A stretch of 64,000 nucleotides of DNA, from assembly GCF_022829685.1 (NCBI RefSeq), contig NZ_JAKSYE010000125.1, positions 124,001-188,000 on the forward strand, in the 5' to 3' direction. The notes under the pieces were generated by a model that made no database searches, had not been told where the DNA came from, and saw only the letters and a list, made by a program, of their open reading frames with translations. A program made the translations under genes and the position numbers. The stretch's first letter is position 1. Every line of letters starts with the position of its first letter. The stretch comes from Methylobacterium sp. E-045 (lineage in GTDB: Bacteria > Pseudomonadota > Alphaproteobacteria > Rhizobiales > Beijerinckiaceae). Positions 52,162 through 61,042 of this stretch are shown here, piece after piece.

Positions 52162-52641
52162 ATGACCACGAGCGTCGAGACCTCCGCCGGCGGCCGTGCC
52201 GGGCTGCTGAAATCCATGGCTCGCGGTTTCGTGTGCCGCTGCCCGCATTGCGGCGAGGGCAAGCTCTTCGGCAAGTTCCTGAAGGTCCGCCCGGCGTGCG
52301 ACGCGTGCGGGCTCGAATTCCATCACCACCGGGCCGACGACCTGCCGCCCTACGTGGTGATCTTCATCATCGGCCACATCGTCGGGTATTTCATCCTCGA
52401 ACTCGAGACGAACTACGACGTGCCGTTGTGGTTTCAGCTCTCGTTCTGGCCGATCGTCACCCTCGGATCGGCCCTCGCCCTGCTCCAGCCGGTGAAGGGC
52501 GCGGTGGTCGGATTGCAGTACGCCCTTGGCATGGGGGGCTTTGCCACGCTACCGACGGGCCCAAGCGTGGCAATGGCGCGCTCCGAGGAGGTTCAGCTTG
52601 GACCAAGCGACAATCCTACCCCCGGCCTCGGCCGCGCCTGA
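52162..52641 (+). CDS. DUF983 zinc-ribbon membrane protein
   Basis: The product is 159 aa from the ATG at 52162 (MTTSVETSAGGRAGLLKSMA). A zinc-ribbon (CRCPHCGEGKLFGKFLKV followed by CDACGLEFHH) precedes two membrane helices (YVVIFIIGHIVGYFILEL and FWPIVTLGSALALLQPVK). This matches DUF983, a family often near respiratory-oxidase or ribosomal genes, of unknown function. The C-terminus overlaps the start of the Nudix gene by 44 bases. Confidence 0.9.
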   Translation: MTTSVETSAGGRAGLLKSMARGFVCRCPHCGEGKLFGKFLKVRPACDACGLEFHHHRADDLPPYVVIFIIGHIVGYFILELETNYDVPLWFQLSFWPIVTLGSALALLQPVKGAVVGLQYALGMGGFATLPTGPSVAMARSEEVQLGPSDNPTPGLGRA

Positions 52642-53341
52642 AACCCCGAAGCGCGCCGCCGCCCTGCGGCCCCGCAACGCGGCGACCCTCATCATCATCG
52701 ACCGCACGGCGCGGCATCCCAAGTTCCTGATGGGCAAGCGGCACGAGGGCCTCGCCTTCATGCCCGGCAAGTTCGTCTTCCCCGGCGGGCGGATCGAGCC
52801 CGGCGACCGGCGCATGAGCGTGGCCGGAGCCCTCTCGTCGCGGGCCGAGGATGCCCTGGCGAAGCGCGTGTCCCGCGCCTCGCATTCCCTCGGGCGGGCG
52901 CTTGCCCTCGCGGCGATCCGCGAGACCCATGAGGAGACCGGCCTCTTTCTCGGCACCACCGAATACGGGCCGCCCGAGACCGTGCCGGAGGGAAGCTGGC
53001 AGGCGTTCAAGGAGTTCGGCGTGATGCCCGACCTCGAAGCGCTCCACCTCGTGGCGCGGGCGATCACGCCGCCGGGCCGGCCGCGCCGGTTCGACACGCG
53101 CTTCTTCACCATCGACCGCAAGGCGGTGGCCGCCGAACAGCCGGGGATCGTCACGCCCACATCCGAACTGGTGGAACTCGCCTGGGTGAGCTTCGCCGAG
53201 GCGCGGGAGCTCGACCTGCCGCGAATCACCCGCGTCGTCCTCGACGAACTGGAGCTGCAGATCGCCGGCGGGTTCGCGCCGTATCTGCCGATCCCGTTCT
53301 TCTACGAACGCAGCGGCAGGAACGTCCGCGAGGTTCTGTAA
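52598..53341 (+). CDS. Nudix hydrolase
   Basis: The product is 247 aa. The start is a TTG at 52598 with a very good ribosome-binding site, GAGGAGG, seven bases upstream. It lies inside the DUF983 gene. The Nudix core is ALAAIRETHEETGLFLG, containing the RExxEExG catalytic signature, with the FPGGRIEPGDRR strand upstream. A long insert separates them. It is a predicted NUDIX pyrophosphohydrolase; the exact nucleotide substrate cannot be inferred. It is coupled to DUF983 by overlap. Confidence 0.88.
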   Translation: MDQATILPPASAAPETPKRAAALRPRNAATLIIIDRTARHPKFLMGKRHEGLAFMPGKFVFPGGRIEPGDRRMSVAGALSSRAEDALAKRVSRASHSLGRALALAAIRETHEETGLFLGTTEYGPPETVPEGSWQAFKEFGVMPDLEALHLVARAITPPGRPRRFDTRFFTIDRKAVAAEQPGIVTPTSELVELAWVSFAEARELDLPRITRVVLDELELQIAGGFAPYLPIPFFYERSGRNVREVL

Positions 53342-53407
53342 ACGTCATCAGGAACCGGACCCGCTCACATTCCGTTGAACAAGCGAGGATAGAGTTGGAG
53401 TACGATC

Positions 53408-53494
53408 ATGATGAAGGGCGGTTTGCTGTGGTTGATCGGTATCCCATTGCCGATCATTCTGCTGATTTACTTCTTCACGTCCTGGCTGCACTGA
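53408..53494 (+). CDS. 28-residue single-pass membrane peptide
   Basis: This short gene encodes 28 aa: MMKGGLLWLIGIP, then LPIILLIYFFTSWLH. The start has two adjacent ATGs (53408 and 53411), with GTTGGAG 6-12 bases upstream. The whole peptide is one hydrophobic helix with a lysine near the N-terminus and a short C-terminal tail. Similar 25-35 residue membrane peptides with LWLIGIPxPIIxLL are, as I recall, conserved in many proteobacteria with no function assigned. A strong terminator follows at 53554. Confidence 0.62.
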   Translation: MMKGGLLWLIGIPLPIILLIYFFTSWLH

Positions 53495-53553
53495 GCTGCA
53501 CTGGACCGGGACCGTCCGCCGGCGCGATGGCGTTGCGGCGGATATGAAACAGC

Positions 53554-53592
53554 GAAGCCCTCTCTCCCTGGCCGGGAGAGAGGGCTTCTTTC
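53554..53592. terminator. Convergent terminator
   Basis: GAAGCCCTCTCTCCC (53554-53568) and GGGAGAGAGGGCTTC (53574-53588) form a perfect 15-bp stem with a 5-base loop, followed by TTTCG. It lies between the small membrane peptide gene and the convergent DAHP synthase gene and could serve both. Confidence 0.9.
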
Positions 53593-53614
53593 GTATGTCT
53601 GCCCCGGTTCGACG

Positions 53615-55015
53615 TTACTCGGCGGCGTCGAGGCGTGGGCGGACGATCTCGGCGCGCTCACGCTTGACCAGTTCCGCCGTGAGGAACGCCACTTCCAGGG
53701 CCTGCTCGGCGTTGAGCCGGGGATCGCAATAGGTGTGGTAGCGGTCCTGCAGGTCGTCGGCCGTCAGCGCGCGGGCGCCGCCGGTGCATTCGGTCACGTT
53801 CTTGCCGGTCATCTCGAGGTGAATGCCGCCGGCGATGGTCCCTTCCGCCCGGTGCACGCCGAAGAAACCCTCGATCTCCGTCATCACCCGCTCGAACGGC
53901 CGGGTCTTGTAGCGGCCGGCCGCGATGGTGTTGCCGTGCATCGGATCGCAGACCCACACGACCTTGCGACCCTCGCGCTCCACCGTGCGGATCAGCCCGG
54001 GCAGATGCTCGCCGACCTTGTCCGCGCCGAAGCGGCAGATCAGGGTCAGCCGGCCCGCCTCGTTCTCCGGGTTGAGCTGGTCGATCAGCGTGATCAGCCC
54101 CTCGGAGGTCATCGACGGCCCGCATTTCAGCCCGATCGGGTTCTTGATGCCGCGCGCATACTCGATATGCGCGTGGTCGGCCTGACGGGTGCGGTCACCG
54201 ACCCAGAGCATGTGGCCGGACGTGGCGTACCAGTCGCCGCTGGTGGAATCGACGCGGGTGAGCGCTTCCTCGTAGCCCAGCAGCAGGGCTTCGTGGCTGG
54301 TGAAGAAATCGGTGGTGCGGACTTCTTGGTGCGTCTCCGGATTGATGCCGATGGCGCGCATGAAGTCGAGGGCGTCGCTCATCCTCTCCGCCACGTCCTG
54401 GTAGCGCGAGGATTGCGGGCTGTCCTTGACGAAGCCGAGCATCCAGCGATGCGCGTTCTCGAGGTTGGCGTAGCCGCCGGTGGCGAAGGCGCGCAGCAGG
54501 TTGAGCGTCGCCGCCGACTGGCGGTACGCCTCCAGCTGTCGGCGCGGATCGGGGATGCGCGCCTCTTCGGAGAAGGTGATGCCGTTGACGATGTCGCCGC
54601 GATAACTCGGCAGGCTCACCCCCTCCATCGTCTCGGTGGGCGAGGAGCGGGGCTTGGCGAACTGCCCGGCGATGCGGCCGACCTTCACCACCGGGGACCC
54701 GCCCGCGAAGGTGAGCACCAGGGCCATCTGCAGGAAGACGCGGAAGAAGTCGCGGATGTTGTCGGCCGAATGCTCGTCGAAGCTCTCGGCGCAGTCGCCG
54801 CCCTGGAGCAGGAAGGCTTCCCCGGTGGAGACGCGGGCGAGCGCGGATTTCAGCTTGCGCGCCTCACCTGCAAAAACCAGGGGCGGAAAGCTCGCGAGCT
54901 GGGTCTCGACCGCCTGCAGGGCAGCCGCATCCGGATAGGCCGGCACCTGCTGGATCGGCAGGTTGCGCCACGATTTCGGCGTCCAACCAGTCTTCGGTGT
55001 CCAACGCTCGCCCAT
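53615..55015 (-). CDS. aroG: 3-deoxy-7-phosphoheptulonate synthase, class II
   Basis: The product is 466 aa, class II (plant-like). It makes DAHP, the first step of the shikimate pathway. Conserved blocks include LLQGGDCAESFDEHSADNIR (metal-binding cysteine), GRIAGQFAKPRSSP, and the phosphate-binding GLKCGPSMTSEG region, with WVCDPMHGNTIA downstream. The length and motif set fit the bacterial class II enzymes. It is monocistronic as far as can be seen. The gene symbol is a family name; other conventions use aroF or aroH. Confidence 0.96.
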   Translation of the reverse strand: MGERWTPKTGWTPKSWRNLPIQQVPAYPDAAALQAVETQLASFPPLVFAGEARKLKSALARVSTGEAFLLQGGDCAESFDEHSADNIRDFFRVFLQMALVLTFAGGSPVVKVGRIAGQFAKPRSSPTETMEGVSLPSYRGDIVNGITFSEEARIPDPRRQLEAYRQSAATLNLLRAFATGGYANLENAHRWMLGFVKDSPQSSRYQDVAERMSDALDFMRAIGINPETHQEVRTTDFFTSHEALLLGYEEALTRVDSTSGDWYATSGHMLWVGDRTRQADHAHIEYARGIKNPIGLKCGPSMTSEGLITLIDQLNPENEAGRLTLICRFGADKVGEHLPGLIRTVEREGRKVVWVCDPMHGNTIAAGRYKTRPFERVMTEIEGFFGVHRAEGTIAGGIHLEMTGKNVTECTGGARALTADDLQDRYHTYCDPRLNAEQALEVAFLTAELVKRERAEIVRPRLDAAE

Positions 55016-55236
55016 GATGATCTCCCGTCCACCTCTCGGCCGGCTTCACGAAAGGGGGAATCCCTTGCGAAGAGCGCGGCTTATAGAGCGGTTCTCGAAG
55101 AGAAGCGAGGGATACGCGCGGGCTGCGAGGCGGTCCCGCCCGATAAGGCCAAGGTCTGTCACCGAGATGGAGATGGGTGTGCGCCAGCTCAAGGCGTTGC
55201 CGGATAGGCGCGCCGCCCGCGATCGGGGACGGGATC

Positions 55237-55536
55237 CTATTCCCCCTCGCCGTCCTCCACGGCGATGCCATGCTCCGACAGGATCCAGAAGATCGCTTCG
55301 AGGTCCTCGGCCGTGACGTCGCGCGGAGGCAGGGCTTCCTCCAGATCCTCGTAGGTCAGACGACGCGCCCGCTGCGACTCGGCCTTGGCGAGGAGGCGAT
55401 CCACCGTGTCGCGCATGTCCTCCGGCAGGGCGTCGTGGCTCGGCAGACGACGGTCGACCTCCGGGAACAGGGACTGCTCCAGCATTCGGTCGATGATCGC
55501 CTGGCGCCGGTCGTGCGCGTCGTCGTTCTTTGCCAT
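55237..55536 (-). CDS. Stand-alone sigma-70 region 1.1-like protein
   Basis: The product is 99 aa (start MAKNDDAHDRR at 55536; another ATG at 55542). The C-terminal part, LTYEDLEEALPPRDVTAEDL then EAIFWILSEHGIAVEDGEGE, has the pattern of the region 1.1 domain of primary sigma factors (compare E. coli RpoD: ...Y.E(I/L)N(D/E)LP....ED.........G), but there is no sigma core. The acidic tail fits a DNA-mimic. It may interact with RNA polymerase or be a decoy; this is inference. No neighbours of related function are seen. Confidence 0.7.
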   Translation of the reverse strand: MAKNDDAHDRRQAIIDRMLEQSLFPEVDRRLPSHDALPEDMRDTVDRLLAKAESQRARRLTYEDLEEALPPRDVTAEDLEAIFWILSEHGIAVEDGEGE

Positions 55537-55669
55537 ACCCATGTTATGGAGCGCGAAAGCCGCCCGAAACAAGGGAGCCCGGCGCACCTCGCCCGTAATA
55601 CCAGGCGGCACCGTTCCCGGCCGATGGCCGGCACCGTCGCGTTCGGCAGACGCCCACGGTCGCGGTCAT

Positions 55670-55695
55670 ACGACGACGAGTCTCCTCGTCGTCGT
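55670..55695 (-). terminator. Hairpin downstream of the YdeP-like gene
   Basis: ACGACGACGAG (55670-55680), loop TCTC, then CTCGTCGTCGT (55685-55695) is a perfect 11-bp stem, 31 bases beyond the oxidoreductase stop. No T-tract follows on the minus strand. Confidence 0.55.
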
Positions 55696-55726
55696 CTGGT
55701 GGAAGTGCCGGGCGCGATGGGCGGTC

Positions 55727-58036
55727 TCAGCCGTGAAGCGCCGGGGCGGAGCGCGCGATCCGCACCGGGATCGCCTTGGCGGCCGGTGTCTTCGCCTGCT
55801 CGTCATGGTGCCAGAGCGGGATCAGCGGATTGAGCTCCGGATAATAGCCCGCGCAGTTGCCCGGCGGAATGTTGTAGGCGACGATGCGGAGCCCCTTCAC
55901 CGACCGGACCCTGTCTTCCGCCTCCGTCGTCACATCGACGATCTCGGCATCGGCGAAGCCCAGGCGCGCGATGTCGCCGGCATTCATGAACAGGATCGTC
56001 CGCGTGCCCTTCACGCCGCGAAAGCGGTCGTCGTAGCCGTAGACCGTGGTGTTGAACTGGTCGTTCGAGCGCAGAGTGATGAGGTCGAGGGCGTCCGCGC
56101 TCCGCAGCGGCATGTCGGGATCGGCCTCGATCCCCTCCGGCACGGTGAAATTGGCCCGGCCCGTTTCCGTCTCCCAGCGGCGGTCGCGGGCGGCCAGGGG
56201 CTTGTGGATGCCGCCGGGCTCGAACATCCGGCCGTCGAGATTCTGGAACACCGCGGGGTAGGTCGCCTCCATGGCCCCGCGAATCCGAGAATAGTCGCCG
56301 ACCCACGCGTCCCAGGGCACGTTCGGGTTCGGCGCGACGGTGGCCTTGGCGATTTCCGCCACGATCCAGGGCTCCGAGCGCACCTGATCGCTCACCGGCT
56401 TCGTCTTGCCCCACGAACCGTGGAAGCACGAGGTCGAGCTTTCCATGGAGACCGCCTGCGGCCCGCTGGCCTGGGTGTCGATCTCGATCCGGCCGAGGCA
56501 GGGCAGGATATAGGCGACCTCGCCGTTGACGAGGTGGGAGCGGTTGAGTTTGGTCGAGATCTGTACGGTCAGGCGTAGGGTCCGCCACGCCTCCTCCATC
56601 CGTTCCGTCTCGGGAATCGCGCGGACGAAGTTGCCGCCGAGGCTGACGAAGGCCTTCACCGCGCCGGAGACGATGCCCTCGCACGCCTCCACCGTGTTGA
56701 GGCCCTTCTCGCGGGGCGGCTCGAAACCGTACTGCTCCTTCAGGATGTCGAGGGGGGCGAGTTCCGGCTTCTCGGTGATCCCCACCGTGCGCTGGCCCTG
56801 GACGTTGGAATGGCCGCGCACCGGACAGGGACCGGCGCCTTTCCGTCCGATATTCCCGCGCAGGAGCAGGAGGTTCACGAGCATCTGCACGGATTCCGTG
56901 CCCTTGCGGTGCTGGGTCAACCCCATGCCGTAGACGCCGATGACGGCGCGCGCGCGGGCATAGACGGTGGCCGCCGCCTCGATGGCGGCGCGGGTCAGGC
57001 CCGACCGACCTTCGAGGGCCGCCCAATCCTGGCTTTCGCAATAGGCGGCGAAGGCCTCGAACCCGTGAGTGTGTTCGTCGATGAAGCTCCGGTCGAGGAT
57101 GCCCGGACGCCCGACGCCAAGCGCCTCCCGGTCGGCGGCGATGAGCGCCTTGCACATCCCGGTGATGGCCGCGAGATCGCCGCCCGCCTTCACCTGATGG
57201 TACTGGGTCGAGATCTCGGTGGCATGGCGGGTGGCCATCTCCACCACCGACTGCGGGTTGGTGAAGCGTTCGAGCCCGCGCTCGCGCAGGGGGTTGAAGG
57301 TGATGATCGGGACCCGGCGTTTGCGCGCCTCCTGCAACTGATGCAGCATACGGGGCGCGTTCGAGCCGACATTCTGGCCGAAGAACAGGATCAGGTCGGT
57401 GGTGTCGAAATCCTCCAGCACCACCGTTCCCACGGGGACGCCGATCGACGCCTTGAGGCCGACCGACGTCGGCTCGTGGCACATGTTGGAGGAATCCGGC
57501 AGGTTGTTGTGGCCGTACATCCGGGCGAAGAGCCCGTACATGTAGGACGTCTCCAGGGACGCGCGACCCGACGCGTAGAACACCGCCGATTTCGGATCGA
57601 GGGCCCGCAATTCCCGGCCGATCGCCGCCGTGGCTTCCTCCCACGAGACCGGCACGTAGTGATCGCTGCCCGCGTCGTAGCGCATGGGGTGCGTGAGCCG
57701 GCCCTGCTCCTCCAGGGCGTAGTCCGTCCAGTCGCGGAGTTCCGTCACGGTGTGCCTGGCGAAGAAGTCGGGGCCGCAGCGCTTGGCGGTCTGCTCCCAG
57801 GCCGTGGCCTTCGCGCCGTTCTCGCAATATTCGAAGGTGAGCGGCTTGGCGGGCTTGGCCCAGGCGCAGGATACGCACATGAAGCCGTCGGGCTTGTTCT
57901 GCTTCATCAGCAGCGCCGCACCGGTCACGGGGATCTCCTCCCGCAGCAGGATCTCGGTGAGGGATTGCGCCGAGCCCCAGCCGCCGGCCGGCCCGTCATA
58001 GGCTTCGATCTTGGGCTCCGCCATCTTGTCGGTCAT
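55727..58036 (-). CDS. YdeP/FdhF-type molybdopterin oxidoreductase
   Basis: The product is 769 aa. It belongs to the 'oxidoreductase alpha (molybdopterin) subunit' family related to formate dehydrogenases. A short N-terminal cysteine set (MCVSCAW, C54 and C57, and C71) may bind an Fe-S cluster but is not the usual CxxCxxxC. A cysteine in SSNMCHEPTS (C186) is at the molybdenum-ligand region. Motifs VYGMGLTQHRKG and GPCPVRGHSNVQGQRT are typical. M. extorquens has a fourth formate dehydrogenase (Fdh4A) of this general type, so a role in formate oxidation is possible. The substrate is not proven. Confidence 0.83.
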   Translation of the reverse strand: MTDKMAEPKIEAYDGPAGGWGSAQSLTEILLREEIPVTGAALLMKQNKPDGFMCVSCAWAKPAKPLTFEYCENGAKATAWEQTAKRCGPDFFARHTVTELRDWTDYALEEQGRLTHPMRYDAGSDHYVPVSWEEATAAIGRELRALDPKSAVFYASGRASLETSYMYGLFARMYGHNNLPDSSNMCHEPTSVGLKASIGVPVGTVVLEDFDTTDLILFFGQNVGSNAPRMLHQLQEARKRRVPIITFNPLRERGLERFTNPQSVVEMATRHATEISTQYHQVKAGGDLAAITGMCKALIAADREALGVGRPGILDRSFIDEHTHGFEAFAAYCESQDWAALEGRSGLTRAAIEAAATVYARARAVIGVYGMGLTQHRKGTESVQMLVNLLLLRGNIGRKGAGPCPVRGHSNVQGQRTVGITEKPELAPLDILKEQYGFEPPREKGLNTVEACEGIVSGAVKAFVSLGGNFVRAIPETERMEEAWRTLRLTVQISTKLNRSHLVNGEVAYILPCLGRIEIDTQASGPQAVSMESSTSCFHGSWGKTKPVSDQVRSEPWIVAEIAKATVAPNPNVPWDAWVGDYSRIRGAMEATYPAVFQNLDGRMFEPGGIHKPLAARDRRWETETGRANFTVPEGIEADPDMPLRSADALDLITLRSNDQFNTTVYGYDDRFRGVKGTRTILFMNAGDIARLGFADAEIVDVTTEAEDRVRSVKGLRIVAYNIPPGNCAGYYPELNPLIPLWHHDEQAKTPAAKAIPVRIARSAPALHG

Positions 58037-58108
58037 TTACAGGGCCTCTGACGCTCTCTCGGTCGTCAAGCCAACGGCAGCGCCGAGTCCCTGTTCCGGG
58101 GTGCGGCT

Positions 58109-59494
58109 CTAACCCACTCCCTCCGGCCGCTTGGTTACGGCGGGCACCCTCATGGTGACGAGTTCCTCGCCGGCGGTGGGATGCACCGCGATGGTCCGGT
58201 CGAAATCGGCCTTCGTCGCGCCCATCGTCACGGCGATGGCCACCGCCTGGATGATCTCGCCGGCATCGTGGCCGACGATGTGGACGCCGAGCACCCTGTC
58301 GCTGGCGCCGTCCACGATGATCTTCATCAGGACACGCTCGGCACTGTTGGACAGCGTCGCCTTCATCGAGCGGAAGCTCGACTTGTAGATGTCGATCGCC
58401 TCGAACCGCTCGCGCGCCTGATCCTCGGTGAGGCCGACCGTGCCGATCTCGGGCGTCGAGAAGACGGCCGTGGCGATGAGGTCGTGGTTCACCGCCCAGG
58501 GTTTGCCGCCGAAGACCGTATCGGCGAAGGCGTGGCCCTCGCGGATCGCGATGGGCGTCAGGGCGGCGCGGTTGGTGACGTCGCCCACCGCGTAGATCGA
58601 GGGCACGCCGGTCTGCGAGAAGGCATCCACCGGGATCGCACCGCTCTCGTCGGGCGCAATGCCCACCTTCTCCAGGCCGAGGCCCTCCACCGCCGGCTTG
58701 CGCCCCGTGGCGACGAGGACCTGATCGACCTCGACGACGCTGCCGTCGCCCAGGGTCGCGGCGATGCCGCTCTCCCGCCGTTCGAGACGCTCCACCGTCT
58801 GGTTGAGCCGGAGATCCAGGCGCTTGTCGAAGGCGACGCCGAGGGCGTCGCGGACCTCGTCGTCGAAGCCGCGCAGCAGGCGGTCGCCCCGGTGCAGCAG
58901 GGTGGTGCGCGACCCGAGATGAGCGAAGACGCTGGCGAACTCCACCGCGATGTAGCCGCCCCCGATGACGAGGATGCGCTCGGGCAAGGCCTCCAGCTCG
59001 AAGACCTCGTTGGAGGTGATGCCGAGATCGCCGCCGGGAATGACCGGGACCTTCACCGGATGCGCGCCCACCGCCACGAGGATGTACTTTGCCCGCACGC
59101 GGCGTCCCGAGCCGGTGAGACGGACCGTATGGGCATCCTCGATGACGGCCCGCTCGGGGATCACGGTGACGCCCGCCCGTTCGAGATTGGTGTCGTAGAT
59201 CGATTCGAGGCGCGAGACCTCGGCGTCGCGCCGGGCCTTCAGGACGCTCCAATCGAAACGCGGCTCGCCCACCGACCAGCCGAAGCCGGCCGCGTCCTCG
59301 AACTCGTCGGCGAAGCGGCCGGCATAGACCATCAGCTTCTTCGGGACGCAGCCGCGGATCACGCAGGTGCCGCCGATCCGGTACTCTTCGGCGAGGCTGA
59401 CCGTCGCGCCGTAGCCCGCCGCGATGCGGGCCGCGCGTACGCCCCCCGAGCCGCCACCGATGACGAACAGATCGACGTCGAACTCGGCGGTCAT
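58109..59494 (-). CDS. gor: Glutathione-disulfide reductase
   Basis: The product is 461 aa. The redox-active disulfide is in GGTCVIRGCVPKKLM (CVIRGC), two FAD/NAD(P) loops are visible (FVIGGGSGGVRAARIAAGYG and ILVIGGGYIAVEFASVFAHL), and the C-terminal HPTAGEELVTMR carries the catalytic histidine-glutamate pair. It recycles glutathione with NADPH; in methylotrophs glutathione also takes part in formaldehyde metabolism. A 72-base gap separates it from the YdeP-like gene downstream. Confidence 0.96.
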   Translation of the reverse strand: MTAEFDVDLFVIGGGSGGVRAARIAAGYGATVSLAEEYRIGGTCVIRGCVPKKLMVYAGRFADEFEDAAGFGWSVGEPRFDWSVLKARRDAEVSRLESIYDTNLERAGVTVIPERAVIEDAHTVRLTGSGRRVRAKYILVAVGAHPVKVPVIPGGDLGITSNEVFELEALPERILVIGGGYIAVEFASVFAHLGSRTTLLHRGDRLLRGFDDEVRDALGVAFDKRLDLRLNQTVERLERRESGIAATLGDGSVVEVDQVLVATGRKPAVEGLGLEKVGIAPDESGAIPVDAFSQTGVPSIYAVGDVTNRAALTPIAIREGHAFADTVFGGKPWAVNHDLIATAVFSTPEIGTVGLTEDQARERFEAIDIYKSSFRSMKATLSNSAERVLMKIIVDGASDRVLGVHIVGHDAGEIIQAVAIAVTMGATKADFDRTIAVHPTAGEELVTMRVPAVTKRPEGVG

Positions 59495-59629
59495 GGCGGA
59501 TTCCTCACAGCGACGGATGCGGGTGCGGCGTTCCCAGCGGAACGCGGCGATGGTTCCGTCCGCTCTATCGCAGGAACACGAGGCCCGTCATCGCCGAATG
59601 CCGAGACTCCATCGTCGCAGATGCGTCTG

Positions 59630-59651
59630 CCGGGCCGGGATGACGGCCCGG
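59630..59651 (-). terminator. Hairpin downstream of the second RTX gene
   Basis: CCGGGCCG (59630-59637) and CGGCCCGG (59644-59651) form an 8-bp GC stem with a 6-base loop, 31 bases past the RTX stop. Confidence 0.5.
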
Positions 59652-59682
59652 CCCCGGCTCGACGTTTAGATCGAAGTGCCGG

Positions 59683-60681
59683 CTACAGGACGAAGTCGCT
59701 GGCGTGCAGGGTATCCACCACGTTCTTGAGGGAGATCTGGAAGTCGGCCTTGCCGTCGCCGTTCACGTCGCCCTCCACGATCGTCGCATGGCCTGAAACG
59801 ACGGCGTGCAGTTGGCCCGCCTGCTTGCTGAAGGCGGCGTAGCCGATGAAGCTGAAAGGCTGGTCGCCCGTCGCACCCGTCACGGCCTGGATCAGGTGCA
59901 GATCGATATGGTCCGCACCGATGGTGAAATCCGAGATCTGGTCCCGGTGCTCGGTGCCCACCGCGCTGTCCTTGATGGACGTGAACTGGAAGGTATCGTC
60001 GCCCGCCCCGCCGGCGAGGACGTCACGGCCGCGTCCGCCGATCAGGACATCGTCCCCCGCACCGCCCTTCAACGTGTTTGCGGCGCCATTACCGGTGAGA
60101 ACGTTGTCCCCGGTGTTGCCGCTGCCGTTGATGGCCGACGTCCCGGTGAGCGTGAGGTTCTCGATGAACTGGCCGCCGATGGAGAAGGACACGGAGGACT
60201 TGACGAGGTCGACCCCATTCAGGCTCCGCTCGATGACGCGATCGCCGGAATTGTCGACGATGTAGACGTCGTCACCGTCGCCGCCCTTCATCGTATCGGC
60301 GCCGGTATATCCGTTGATGTAGTCGGAATACCGCGATCCGTTGATCGTGTCGTCGCCGGCGAAGATGTCCTTCAGGACGTATTGCGTGTCGTTGTGATCG
60401 AAGTATTTCTGCTCGTGGGCGACCGTCACGTCGATGTCGCGCAGTGTGCTGTAGAGGCCGGCGCCGTCGTCGTAATCGAGTGCCGTCGTCGTCCCCGATT
60501 TCGGGTCTCCGTTCTTCGCGTAAGTCAGATCGTGGCCTTGGACCTGGATGGCCGTCTTGTCGTTGAAATCGAGTTCGTATCCGTCCGGGTCGAGATCGTA
60601 ATAGAGTCCGCCCGTCTTATCGAGGTGCCAGATATCCAGCGTTCGAAAATCGACTTTGTCGTAGACGCTATACGTCGCCAT
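59683..60681 (-). CDS. RTX calcium-binding secreted protein (second copy type)
   Basis: The product is 332 aa from the ATG at 60681 (MATYSVYDKVDFRTLDIWHL). The N-terminal half carries DTMKGGDGDDVYIVDNSGDR, and the C-terminal half has tandem nonapeptides NTLKGGAGDDVLIGGRGRDV and VLAGGAGDDTFQF. The end (DVNGDGKADFQISLKNVVDT and then LHASDFVL) is the C-terminal cap typical of type I secreted RTX proteins. It is not a close copy of the RTX protein at 30567. No export genes are nearby. Function unknown. Confidence 0.85.
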   Translation of the reverse strand: MATYSVYDKVDFRTLDIWHLDKTGGLYYDLDPDGYELDFNDKTAIQVQGHDLTYAKNGDPKSGTTTALDYDDGAGLYSTLRDIDVTVAHEQKYFDHNDTQYVLKDIFAGDDTINGSRYSDYINGYTGADTMKGGDGDDVYIVDNSGDRVIERSLNGVDLVKSSVSFSIGGQFIENLTLTGTSAINGSGNTGDNVLTGNGAANTLKGGAGDDVLIGGRGRDVLAGGAGDDTFQFTSIKDSAVGTEHRDQISDFTIGADHIDLHLIQAVTGATGDQPFSFIGYAAFSKQAGQLHAVVSGHATIVEGDVNGDGKADFQISLKNVVDTLHASDFVL

Positions 60682-61042
60682 CGTTTCCACCCGTGTTCGA
60701 GCCGCGATGTCGGGGCCTGACCGTGTCTCTGGTCGGATCATCGCCTGGACGTTCGGTATCTGGCGGCACGATCGTTGTACATTCACACAGCCGTGACGTG
60801 CCGAAACGACACGAAGCATCCTTGGCGGGAGCGCTTCCCTCAGATCGCGGGCAGGAACCCGGCGATCTCGACAGGCATCGAGGCCATCGCCCGCAGCCCA
60901 AAGCCGGGCCGCAATGGTAAAGCTGAATATTTTTCGAGACGGGAACCAACCGAGCTACGGTCAAGGGCCGAGTGTCGAATAATATCTACGGAACGCTTTG
61001 GCTTCCCTCGGAATTGAATGGGTCCGATCGAGGGAGATTATT
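60682..61042. other. Intergenic region between the RTX gene and the PepSY-like gene
   Basis: This 361-base divergent region is comparatively rich in A/T at about 60925-60995. I expect promoters for both directions. I see no open frame with coding character, no obvious tRNA and no repeat. Confidence 0.5.

Noticed and set aside
60682..61042. EcfG-type general stress promoter (GGAAC...GTT) before the stress-like genes
   Set aside because: A GGAAC occurs near 60986 but no properly spaced GTT follows, so I did not call it.
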